A stretch of DNA of 64,000 bases from Trochalopteron elliotii (Eukaryota; Chordata; Aves; Passeriformes; Leiothrichidae): contig JANPWX010000153.1 in assembly GCA_024734555.1 (NCBI GenBank), positions 726,346-790,345 on the forward strand. Reading direction: 5' to 3'. Below, in pieces: positions 24,063-35,600 of this stretch. The notes beneath the pieces were generated by a model. The model saw nothing but the letters and a program-made list of their open reading frames with translations. It was not told the DNA's origin and searched no databases. Positions within the stretch are counted from its first letter, which is position 1, and each line of letters opens with the position of its first letter. The position numbers and the translations under genes are program-made.

Positions 24063-26040
24063 AAGTATCATCAACAGGCAGCTCTCTATATTTAAATAAG
24101 ATTTAAAATACTTGTTGTTCTTTACTACTCCCTCAAAATCACTGGAGAAAATATCTTTAAATAAATTTGTAGATATAAAAACATATCTATATCTATACCC
24201 AGCAACTTGCAAATGCAAGCAACAATCATAGATAACTAAGAGAAAACTTGTGCTTCCTGATCTTTTTATTTATGTCCCATTCCTTCCCTTCTTTCCTTGA
24301 GGAAATCATCTGCCCAGATTAAACATCAGGAAGATTGACAATGCAGAAAGTTTGCAACGAAATTTTTCTACCATTTCCTTTTTGCTTTAAATTTGTGTTG
24401 CCACAATGAACAACAATGAAGTTGTAACACTACAGAAATTACAGATATGATCTGGAAATTTTCCTAGAGGAAAGAGATTTATTTCTTTGGCTGACCCCTC
24501 AGCTCTCCCTCAGAATGATCTACCTTGAGGCAGATTTGCAGTTTCAGATTTTCTGAGTGGAAATGGAGCTGCCCATAAAATACATCTTTATCAAATTTGA
24601 ATCCACAGGAATTCATGTTCAATATCACTTCTACAAAAGAGCACAGAGTAAATCTCCTCTGGAAATGTCCTGGATAGTGAGCAAAGCCATGGTCTGGGTG
24701 GCTGCAGTGTCCCCACAACCAAAATCCAGGTTTATCTACAATAAAATGCATCAGCCACATCCCTTAAACTCCTGCTGTTTTCCCTGTCTGGCTGTAGAAT
24801 ATTCCCAGAAATGACACAACAACAATATCACTTTCTGAGACTTCCACAAATGAAGCTTTACTTTGGGAACTCCCATCCTACCTTGTCCATCTCTTCATGA
24901 AACAGATCTGGACCTCCACAGATCTTCACAGGATGTGTTCCTGGCATTGCAAAAACTGGGATCTAACTTTAGGGATCTCTCCAATTCCTACAAAAGCAAT
25001 GGGACACAGTCCTTAGGGAGAGATCTGCCCACCTTAGAGAGGACTGTGACCAGACCAGCTCCAGTGAGGCACCTGGGAAAGTGGGAATGAGAGGAGGAGA
25101 CAATTCCTGATGGTTTTGGCTGGATGGGGAGAAGCCCCAGCTCTGGAGGAGAATTGAAGCATTTAATCTGTGCTGAGCTTCTGTTAGATTTGGGCTAGAA
25201 CCAAATCCAAAAGTGACAGATCAGAGTGACTGGAGAAAAAAAATCCAAACCACCTCTTAGAACCAGAAAAATATTCCTGTATTTCCCAACCATGGCATTG
25301 GCAGTGCTTAAACAGAGGAGACAGTTTTGATTTTAGGGAAGATGGTAGATTATTTTTTTTCCCTCTGAGATTCCAGGGTAAAAGTTTCAGGAATGTCATG
25401 ATTGAGAAGCAGAGTTAAAAAAACCCACAAAAAACCCAAACCAAAACTCCCCCCACCATAATAAATTCCACATCTCACATTAACCATTTCAAGGGAAATT
25501 GTCAGATTCTGCACCTGGAATGGAGCAATCCTGGATGTAGGAACACACTGGAATTTTCACACTTAAATTAAGTAGATTAAAAAAATAAAAGTGAGTTATA
25601 ATTCAATAAAAACCCTCTGTGGATACGGGTACAGCACATTCCACATGATAAAAAAACAAACAAGCAAAAAAATCCAACCTAAATTTAAAAAAAAATCTTA
25701 ATATCACATCACATCTGAGGTTTGGAGACTTTGGGGTCTTTTCCAACTTTAACAGTTCCAATTCCAACTGCTCTGCTGCAGAAACATCCCCAACTCCTCA
25801 CACTCCACATAAACAAGGGATTTTAAGTCAGGTCTATAAACTGCACAGAAGTTTGATGCCCAGGCTGAATCCTCTCTGTTTCTGCATTTAAGAAGCCCCA
25901 GCCTTGAAACAAATTATCTGTAAAAGGACCTAAAAAATTCTGCCTCCAAACCACATCAACCACACAGGATGAACCTTAGAAATGAACTTGTGAGACAGCA
26001 GCAGTTTCATTCTTAAGCATTCTTACAACCAAAAAACCAC
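24063..26040. other. Intergenic, downstream of MKI67
   Basis: No exon supported. A possible CR1 remnant lies at 25715-25760 ('ggtcttttccaactttaaca'). The remainder shows no recognisable element. Confidence 0.5.
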
Positions 26041-26044
26041 ACAA

Positions 26045-26564
26045 GGCCAAATTGTTTACAAGTTTAATGACTTCAAAATTTGCCCATTTCAATACAAGCT
26101 TAATTTTTTTTTAAAAAAAAAAGCTTATAAAAAATTAATGTAATACTTCTGCTAATACAACTGTATTTTTTTTAAAAGAATATTTACAGAACTCCAAATA
26201 AAAAATACAACTTAAGCATAGGGAAATTTCAGCAGAAAGTAGCTTCAGCTGGCAATAATATGGCTTCCTGATTGCTGTATGATCAACAGGAAAAGGGAGA
26301 GAAATACTGGTATCATAGAATATATTTTATGTTTGCAGCTTTGCACAAGCACCCCATGGTTTAGGAACCACCACACATTGGCAAAGCTACTAAAGAAATA
26401 TCTACCTTCTATCTGTAAACACATTAAGAAAGAGATTTTATAAAGCAACCATAGACTGATCAAAAATCTGAGCTTAAAATCTGAGTGCAAATCAATTCAC
26501 ATTAAAAACACCTGTAATTGGAATTACTGAATTGATTTAAAAATTGGTCCTGGGACTCTTAAGG
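26045..26564 (-). other. MKI67: Probable MKI67 3' UTR with ATTAAA signal
   Basis: About 500 bp downstream of the stop codon, the minus strand carries the variant poly(A) signal ATTAAA (26063-26068). It is followed by a GU-rich stretch 'tgtgtggttttttggttg' near 26025-26043. This combination predicts cleavage around 26045-26055. No canonical AATAAA lies closer on that strand. Prediction only. Confidence 0.4.
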
Positions 26565-26698
26565 TTATTTTCTTGTTCTTGTTCTGGATCTTGTCCTCCT
26601 CTCCATCCCTCCAGTGGTCTGAGCTGCCTTTGCATCCTCTTCTCCAAGTTTAGTTTTGTTTCTTCTTCCTCTTTGTAGAGACCCATTTTCATCATTCC
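26565..26698 (-). CDS. MKI67: MKI67 last coding exon
   Basis: It encodes 43 residues plus the completing G: NDENGSLQRGRRNKTK, then MERRTRSRTRTRK and stop TAA (26565-26567). The Arg/Thr-rich end parallels the human C terminus (KKIRTRSH...). It was too short to appear as a simple open frame and was found by phase. Confidence 0.85.
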
Positions 26699-29600
26699 CT
26701 ATTTGGACATGGAAAAACATGTCAATTTGCATCATCAATCAAACATTTCCCACAAAATTCCATCTTCACCTACGTTGTTTTGAAAGGAAATGTCCCCAAT
26801 GACAACATTCCAAAGATTACAGCTCTGAATTCAACAAACCAGATACCAACCCCACATTCTGAACATCCAATATCCTTTAAGTTGGATCCCTGAGGATTTA
26901 CAGCTATTTCTGAAAGTAGGTTAACATTAATGAGAGCACCAAAACCAATTAGCTGCCATTTTAGCTAAAATTCCTTCCACTCATATGTAAAACTAAAACA
27001 GAACCAACACCAAAAGTCCTGCAAAAATCAAAACAGAGGAAGTTTTATGGCAGGAAATTCCTGGCCTTGTAGCTCTAAAGAGCTGCTGTTATTTCTACTT
27101 CAAGGCATTCATTTGATAACATTTTCTATCTGGGAGCTTTTCAGTCAAGCTGCAAATTGCAGGGAATATTTTAGGTGGCAGCAGGAGCAGGGCAGTGACT
27201 GTCCCCCTGTGCTGAGCCCTGGGGAGGCACCTGCAGTGCCCAGTTTGGGTCCCTCAGTTCAGGAGGGACATGGAGGGGCTGGAGCCTGACCAGGGAAGGG
27301 AATGGAGCTGGGGAAGGGGCTGGAGCCCCAGGAGCAGCTCAAGGAGCTGGATCTTGGATCTTTTCCAACCTAAATGATCCCATCATTCTGTGATCTCCAT
27401 CAGCAGCCCCCAGAGCTCTGCACACGATTGCTGAATGGACACAAAACTCAGCCAACCTTAGAGGAGAGAAAGCCAATCCTTGCCTCACCTGATTTGAACT
27501 TTTTGGGTGCCACATCCTCTGCTGGCAGCTGGCATTTCCTTCTGCGAGAGCTGGGGGCTGCCTGTGGAGCAGGGTCAGCCTCCTGGCCTTTTCCAGATTG
27601 ATTCCCTTCAGAACCACTGGATGCTCCACTCAAATCCTGAGTTTCCAGAGGGTTGCCATTTCCTGGGCAGTCACTGCCTTTATGGGGAGAAGCAGAAGTA
27701 GCTGCCTGGAATGGGAATTCCACCTTCCTCCTATTATTCCTCAACTGCCTTGTTCTTCCCTGGCATGGATTATTTTCTGGAGATGCATCTTCACTTTCTT
27801 TAAGAATCCTCTTCTGACCTCTGCCTCTGGGCACGTTGGGTATTCCCCTGAGAGAAGTGGAAATTGTTCCTTCAGAAGTGGAAGTTGTTTTCTTCCTGCC
27901 CACTCTTGATGAATTTTCTTTTGCAGGTGGAGCTACTTCCAAAAGTTTACTTTGTTCTTCAGGAATTCTGTCTTTACCATCTTCTGGCAAACCCTGAAGT
28001 GAGGTGGTTGTTTGCCTCGAGCTCCCTTTTACAAGATCCATATTTTCTTGGGAAGAATTGTCCAAACTCTGTTTAGCTTCCCTATTGTTATTTTTTCTAC
28101 CACTTTGTTTTGACAGGACCTGGTTTCCTTGAACAGAACTTCTGGCTTCTATCAAGGGGGCAATTTCCTTCCTCCTGCCTCTTCTCAGCTGATTTTCTTT
28201 TCCAGATGGATCACAAGTTTCTGAGGGAACGTTCTGCTCTTCTTTGGGAGCTCCTTCTCCACCACCTGCCGGCAACCCGCGCTTCCCTCGAAGAGAGATG
28301 GAATTGGTTGTGTGTGATGCCAGAGCAGTCTCTTTCCTTCTGCCCCTTCCTGGTGGCTTCTCCTTTGCACAGGACACTGCTTCCAAAGGCACACTTTGTT
28401 CTTCATGAGTACCCTCATCTTTAGTTTCTGACAAGCCACATTTCCTCTGGAGAGGGTCTGAACTTGCTGCCTCTGCTGCCGGATCCACCTTTCTCCTTCT
28501 GTCCCTTGCTGGTGCAGTCACTTTTGCCTGTAAAGTTTTATTACCCAGAGCTGGATTTTCACCTTCTCTCTCTGACATCTTTTCAGCATCACCTCCCAGC
28601 ACCCCACGTCTGGTTCTGACAGAAGGAGATCTGGTCTGTGGTGCTGCAGCCACCTCACGTCTCCGCCCCCGTCTTGGTGGATTGTCCTCTGCTGAAGAGG
28701 GAGCAGCTCCCAGAGCTGATCCTTGCTCCTCTACAACAGCCTCATCTTTCCTGTGATCTGAACTCAGTATTTGTTTTTCCATAAAGGCAGGACTAGCTTT
28801 TTGTGGGATTGAATCAAGTTGCTTTTTCCTGCCCCTCCTTCCCTGTGAAGGAGGATTTTTGGAATTCTCATGTTGATTATCTTTGTCAGTCATCCCTTCA
28901 TCACCCTCAGGTGATGAAGGCCTTTTTCCTTGATTTGCTTTGGAACTGCCTTCTTCAAGCTGAAAATTAACTTTTTTACCTCTTCCTCTTGTACACATCA
29001 CTGCATTTCTTTGTGCTGGATTCCCCTGCAGGATTTGAGTTTGCTTTGCTTTAAGTATTCCCTGTTCATTTCTTGTCCTGCTCTGATTGTCCTGAGCAGG
29101 ACTGGCACTGTCTGCAGCAGGGACTGATGTGGCACCTGGGCTGGGCTGCTCCTTCCTGGCTTGGGCTGCACTGACACAAACAGAGCCCAGGGAACCCTGG
29201 AGAGAAGATTCATCCACTTCTGCTTCTGACTTAAATTTGGGAGTAATTGGTTTTAGGCTGTTCACGTTTTCAGTAAATTCATCAGCTTTTTGCTCCAAAG
29301 AGTCTTTTTTGCCTCTCCTGTTTCTAGTCTTGTTTGCTTCCACATTCTGAGCACTGACTGGCATTTTGTTTGTCTCTGCAGAAGGTGACTCTGCCTTTAA
29401 TCTTCGAGCTGCCTCTGTTGTTTTTTCCTGAGCATTTTCTGTTTCACATCCCTGAGATCCTTTAATCTCGTTTTTCACATGGGATTCCATTTCAGCACCA
29501 GTTCCAGTTGATGTTTCCTCAGTTTTCTGAATGTTTTGTGTATTTTCAAGTGCAACCCCACGAGTGTCTGCTTTTATTTCAGCTGAGTGCTTTCTGTTTC

Positions 29601-32600
29601 TAGTACTTCTAAAAGACTTAACTCTTCTCTCTGTTGCCTTCAGTTCAAGTTTAGTGCCATTTTCAGATTCCTGTGCTGTGACAGCCTCAGGAGCTTTGTC
29701 ACAAGGCTGTTCCTGTCTTTGGGTAACCTTTGGGGATGGATCTTTACGAAGCTTCCTGGTTGTTCCACGAAGGTCTCCAGGAGAAGCTGCTTTACCTTGG
29801 TCATTCCTTGCTCGTCTCCCTCTTTTTGGTGGAATCACTGGTTCTGTGTTCTCCACTCCTCTGCGCCTCCTCCTCGGTGACAGGAGCACTTCTTCACTGT
29901 CCTCTATCCCACTGTCATTGGCTTTGCTGTCAGGATTGTTTACACCTGTTTGCAGCTGACAAATTTCATTCTGAGTGTTTCCAGCTCCTGTCTTTGTGCC
30001 TGGATCATCTTCAGTTTCACTGAAGCCACAGTCCTGCAAACTCTGCTTGGTATCTGCAGCTGCTTTTTGTAGAACTGAAGAATCTTCAACACAAGCCTGA
30101 AGATTGTCATTTGGATGTTCTAACTCCTTCAGCTCTTTCCTTTTACCTCTTCCTGGTCTCTGAGCAGCTCCACGTGGTGCCACAGATGAAACAATGTCAA
30201 GCCCCTCCTGATCAGGGCGCTTTGGAACAACTTCTTGTACACAAGGCTTTGTCCTCCTTCCTCTTCCTTTGTTTTCAGGTGTGACCACTTCCATCTCCTC
30301 TTGGGTATCAGGACTCTGCAATTCCTTTAAACTGACACCAATTTCACCTGGCTTTGCTGCAGGAGGAGGCTCAGCCCTCCTTGGTCTGCCCCTTCTGGGT
30401 CTCTGGGTAGGCTTCTCTTCACCAGTTGAGTCCTTCTGTTGAGAATCTTCACTTTGGGAAACTTTTCCTTTCTTTTCTACAACAGGGTAAAGAGCACAAA
30501 CAAAAATCAGACGTTCCTGTGCCTGATCAAAGTATCCGTGTGTTTCCATTTTCCTCACAGAGGCATCTTGCTCAAATAAACCATACAATAAATACAGATA
30601 TTTAACCAATTCCTAGATTAAAGGCCAGGCTTCTGACTGAAGTTGTTTAATTTATTTGGACAGGTCAAAGGGAAAAAATGATCTTAGGTCAGGAAATAGC
30701 TGGGCTTACTGACAGAGGTTTCAAGAAGATTTGAACTTCATGAGAACATTTATGATTTTGTATATTCATTATTCCTCTAAGCAAAATATTTGTGCTTACC
30801 ATGTTTCTGACTGGAATTAGAACCAGGAGGTGCAATTTCTCCCTGAGAATCCACAACATTTACTGATCTGACCTAAGGGAATAAAAAATAGCATGGGAAT
30901 AAAATAAATGCATGTCTGACAGGACAAGAACTTATAGAGCCAACCAAAACCAGATGAATGTACAGCAATATTTATAAAAATTCTTGTCAAATTCTTTTCT
31001 TTACAAATTAAGTCAATTAGTTTGTGAATACTTCCATTTATCTGATACAAGCTCACAAACAAGGCCCTCTTGCCATCTAAAGTGAAAGGCAACATTGTGG
31101 AGAGGTTGAGAAGTGCCTAAATGAGTGCTCAAAGGGAATTTGGGGTGTTGAAGAGAAACTGAGTTTTCTGTAGTGTTTTACTGTGGTTCTAAGCACTAAG
31201 CCCAGGGATACTCAGCATTTTACCTATGGAATATGAGAATCAAAATCATTTTTTCAGAAAATGATACTGGCAGTGTTGCCAGCACATCTCCACTGAAGAT
31301 CAAGATGCTTCTCAGAATAAAAACCAGCACCAGAACAAACTAGGATGGGCACAGACATCACCAAGCCTGACCCACTGATTGGAGAACTTCACTTTTCCTA
31401 CCTGTAATGGTCAGCGTGGAATGGTGAACGAGATGCTGGGAATGTCTCTTTTAATTAATATTAAATTAATTAATATTAAGCTTATCATATTAAGCTTTCA
31501 TATTAAGCCTGTTTCTCATGATACTTTTACTTACAATCTTAAAACACTCGTTTGTGACAGGTCCCTTCAAATAAATACATTTGAACACACACAAATGTAG
31601 CTGTCCCTAAAAAATGTTGCCAGATACAAGGTGTCATACCAGGAAGTTTAAATCCATTTCAACCACAGGCTTCAAAGTCTAAAAACATCACTTCTAAAAG
31701 TCGAAGTATTTTACCTTCATTTCCTCTGGGGTACCAAACATTTCAGTCACACCAGTATAGTCCACTTCAGAATCAGAAGATTTCTGCCTGGGTTCTGCCA
31801 TGAGCCTTTGCAGACCCACAAAATCCTCAACTGGCTGATGTTTCTCTTTAGGAGACTTCATTAATCTGCTAATTCCAAACATGTTTTCTATGGGCTCAAC
31901 CTTTTCCTTGGGAGTCTGGAAAATGCGGCTGATCCCAACCATGTCTTCCACGGGCTGGGATTTCAGCTTTGGGGTTTTCTTGCTTGAAGTCACACCTGGC
32001 ACAGCTTTTTCTGCTTCCCTGCTCTCTACTGGAGTCTCCAGCAACTTTTTCAAGGCAATTTCATCTATGACTGGTTCCATCTCTTGCTGTGGGGTCCTCA
32101 GGAGCTGCTTGATGCCAGACAGGTCCTCCACAGGTTCTGCCTTCTGCCGTGGAGTCCTCATGAGCTGCCTGACACCTGACAAAGCTTCTACAGGCTCCAA
32201 TTTCTGCTTTGGGGTCCTCATGAGCTGCTTGACACCTGACAAAGCTTCTACAGGCTCCAATTTCTGCTTTGGGGTGTTCAGGAGCTGCTTAATGCCTGAC
32301 AAAACTTCTACAGCCTCCAGTTTCTGATTTGGGGTCTTCAAGAGCTGTTTGATGCCTGACAAAACCTCTACAGCCTCCAATTTCTGATTTGGGGTCTTCA
32401 AGAGCTGTTTGATGCCTGACAAAACCTCTACAGGCTTCAATTTCTGCTTTGGGGTCTTCAAGAGCCTCTTGATACCTGACAAAACCTCTCCTGCTTCTGA
32501 GCTTTGCTCAGGGGTCCTTAAAATCTTCCTTTTGCCTGACATGACCACAACCGGCTTCAACTTCTGCTTTGGAGTCCTCCTTTTACTTCCTGATTTCCCC

Positions 32601-35600
32601 AGAGATGCTGGTGTTTTTGGAACTACTGCCAAACTATCCACACTATGTTCATGCACAGCTTTTCTTTTTTCAGGAGTTTTTGTGGCTATTTCATCAAACA
32701 TAGATGGAGATGACTCCTCTCTCAGAAGGCTGAATATGCCTGGACTCTCTCGCTTCTGCTCTGAAGCATCTGAATTATTTAATGGTGACACCATCATCTC
32801 TCCTGAAATAAGCAGTAGATTTATGTCATTTGGAAAATAAATTAAGCAGAAAACCCAAGCATTTTAGTTGCCGTATAATAAACAAAATCCAAATTTCAAT
32901 ATACCCTTCCAGAAATCAAAATCCAAACGTGTGCAGTGGGCATTCAGTGTCTGAAACAGCTTGTCAGCAGCCTGAAGTTCCATACCAAACAGAATGAATA
33001 ATAAAATATCCTACTCAGGAATCAACTGGAATTAAATTTCTTTTAATTCCTGATAAATCTCAATGATTCCTTTCATGGGTTGCTGGATCCTTCACCTCAG
33101 TTAAGTTTGCCTAGGCTTAGACTGGTGCTAACCCATAATATACTTCAATATTCTGTTTTTAAAATACCAAACCTACCAGATTCCTCAGGAGTGTGCAAGT
33201 CAGAAATGTCCCCTGCGGCCCATGGTGGTGTAAAATCAGCATTCTGAGCAGCAGCCAAAGGAAATGTTCCTCCTCCCTGATTTTCTGGAGTTTGAAACAT
33301 TTCAGACATTCCTAGAAATTATATTTTGAAAAATGAGCAAATATTTTGACCAAAGAACTGCTCAAAGGGCAGATGAAGTAACAAACTTTAAAATCTGACC
33401 TGTGAAGCTTTCATCCATATCCATGTTGAGCTTCATCTTGGGATTTTTTACCACTTTAGGGACGTGTCCAGCTGACCTGACTGTGGTGGAATAAGCTCTA
33501 CCCACAATTATGGTAGCAGGTGACTCTGCATGACCTGTGCTGAAGTGATCTTTTATTTTCTTCTCTGGAGTCTGCAGAGGGAAAGGGCAAAGAAGGANAG
33601 AAGGGGCAAAGAAGGAGAAGGGGCAAAGAAGGAGAAGGGGCAAAGAAGTTATTAAACAAAGATTCATGGTGGAAGAGGTGGCCAAGCTTCCATAATTTCT
33701 CATCTCTCATGGTTAACTGGGAGGTTGCAGCAGACTGGAGGATGTCCAGTGGCCAACAAGGGTTGGAAGGCCCTGCCAGCCTCAGTTTAGCAAAGGCAGG
33801 TCCTGAGGTTGGATTCCAAGGTCTTGGAGGTCTTTTCCAACCTTAATAATTCTGTGATTCCTTTTGTACCAACCTCCATTTCCCACATGCTGTGAGAGAC
33901 ATCAACTCCCATTTTACATCACACCAAGAGCTCAGCTTCTCCATCAAAATCCATCCAAGCTGTTTGGTGGTAATGCAAGAAAATAAAACAAAGGAACACA
34001 AAAAAAGAAAAGGATACCTTTGGTGGGTGGTTTCTTCTTTTTTTCAGGGCTCTTCCTTTCTGGACACTTTTTTTAGCAACCTTTGACTGTGGTCTTGCAA
34101 CTCCCAATTTTACCACTTCTGCCCAAGATTTTGCAACTAAAAGAAGGTGAGAAAGAACCACTTTAAGTCTCAGTTGTGTAATATGGAAGTTCACAATTAT
34201 TTCCTTATGATTCCAATACATTTTCTGCAGTCTGGTAGAGGAAAGGTTGTTGTTATCTGATAACACCTGAAGTGTTCTCTGAAATATTCTCAGTTTGAAA
34301 ATCCAATTTCAGCCAAAGTTTAAGAAGAGTCCAAGTACCCAGTGTGGCTTTCCACACCAAAACAATGAGCTTCACGCAGTGTCAAACACAGCTCAGATCC
34401 TACAACTCAACACTGACCCAATTCCTTCCTCTCTTTTTTTGGAAGGAACTCAGTTTTCCCAACAGAAAGTTGCCATGAGCCTTTCAACCTTGTTTATTAT
34501 AGATGAGCTTTACTCTGGTGAGATTGAACAACGGAAGAGAAATTGTTTCTAAGTGAAGTTTCTTTCACCACCATCCTGAGGAATTCCAGTTATTTATCCT
34601 GAATTTAAATCTACACAGACTTCCCATAATTTTTCTTGTGTCACCTTCTCCTTGTGACACACTCTCAAAATTCCCAAAGCAAGGTTACCTTCATCACAGC
34701 ATCATTCTGTGCACAGCAGTGAGAGCAGGGAATTACAGCTGTGGAATAAATGAAGCTGGAAGTTGTAGGACACCTGCCTTGTTTACTTCAGGAAAAAAAA
34801 AAGCAATCAGAACACAGGGATCATATAAAAGAAATGATTTTTTTAAAATAGAGATCAAAAGGAGAATGCTGTTCCTAAAGAAAAGGATGTTGTTATTCTC
34901 CTGTCAGAATTGCTATGTCAGTCTGTAAATAGAAAGAACTTTGAAGAGCTGACATTGCCAGCGTGTGCAGGATGCAGAGAAAAATGCCAAGCATCCAGGA
35001 AATTATCTGAAAAAGCACAGCAAAGTTTTATTTTGGATCTGAAATTTTAAAGAGCTGTGATGTCCTTTTCATATTACAGAAGGAATTGATGCAGTGATAT
35101 TAAAAAGCACATTACAAAAAGGTGGTGAGAAATGGAATGCCACTGATATTTGTCAAGAGCTCTGCTGCCATTAAAATGGACAGAATAATAAAGTAATAAA
35201 AACTCCTGGGTGAATGGGGAATTTGACTTTGTCAAACTGATTTAACTGATGATAACAGGTGACAAATACACCTTACTTCAAAGTTTATTCAGAAGTCAAA
35301 ACTTGAAGAAGCAGAACTCCCCATTCCAGTTTCCAGTGCTGTCAAAACTATTTCAAATCACTGCTCAACACTGGGAATTTTGAAGATTTGAAAATAACAC
35401 CCAGTTATGATCCTGTTTTTTATTTTTATCAGTTATGTACCACTTGGAGTGGTTAAATACAGCCCAGTTCCTGGACAAAAAATAAGGCACAAAGTAACCA
35501 AAGGGAAGCTGTACTGCTATAAAATGTTAATATTTTGAAGCAAAACTGATGTGAAAAACATGGTTTAGTTTAACACTACTTGAACTTGACAAGTTTTAAA

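Noticed and set aside
1..26000. Search for a third protein-coding gene, tRNA or known structural RNA
   Set aside because: Inspected frames lacked domains and paired splice sites, and no cloverleaf with A and B boxes was recognised; absence cannot be proven by eye.
27448..30609. Single 1053-codon open frame taken as one exon or gene
   Set aside because: Only 27489-30476 fits. Strong acceptor and donor signals and the phases of neighbouring exons trim both ends; the extra left and right codons are intronic.
31881..32840. Plus-strand frames opposite the Ki-67 repeat exon
   Set aside because: Antisense shadows of the 60-bp coding repeats.
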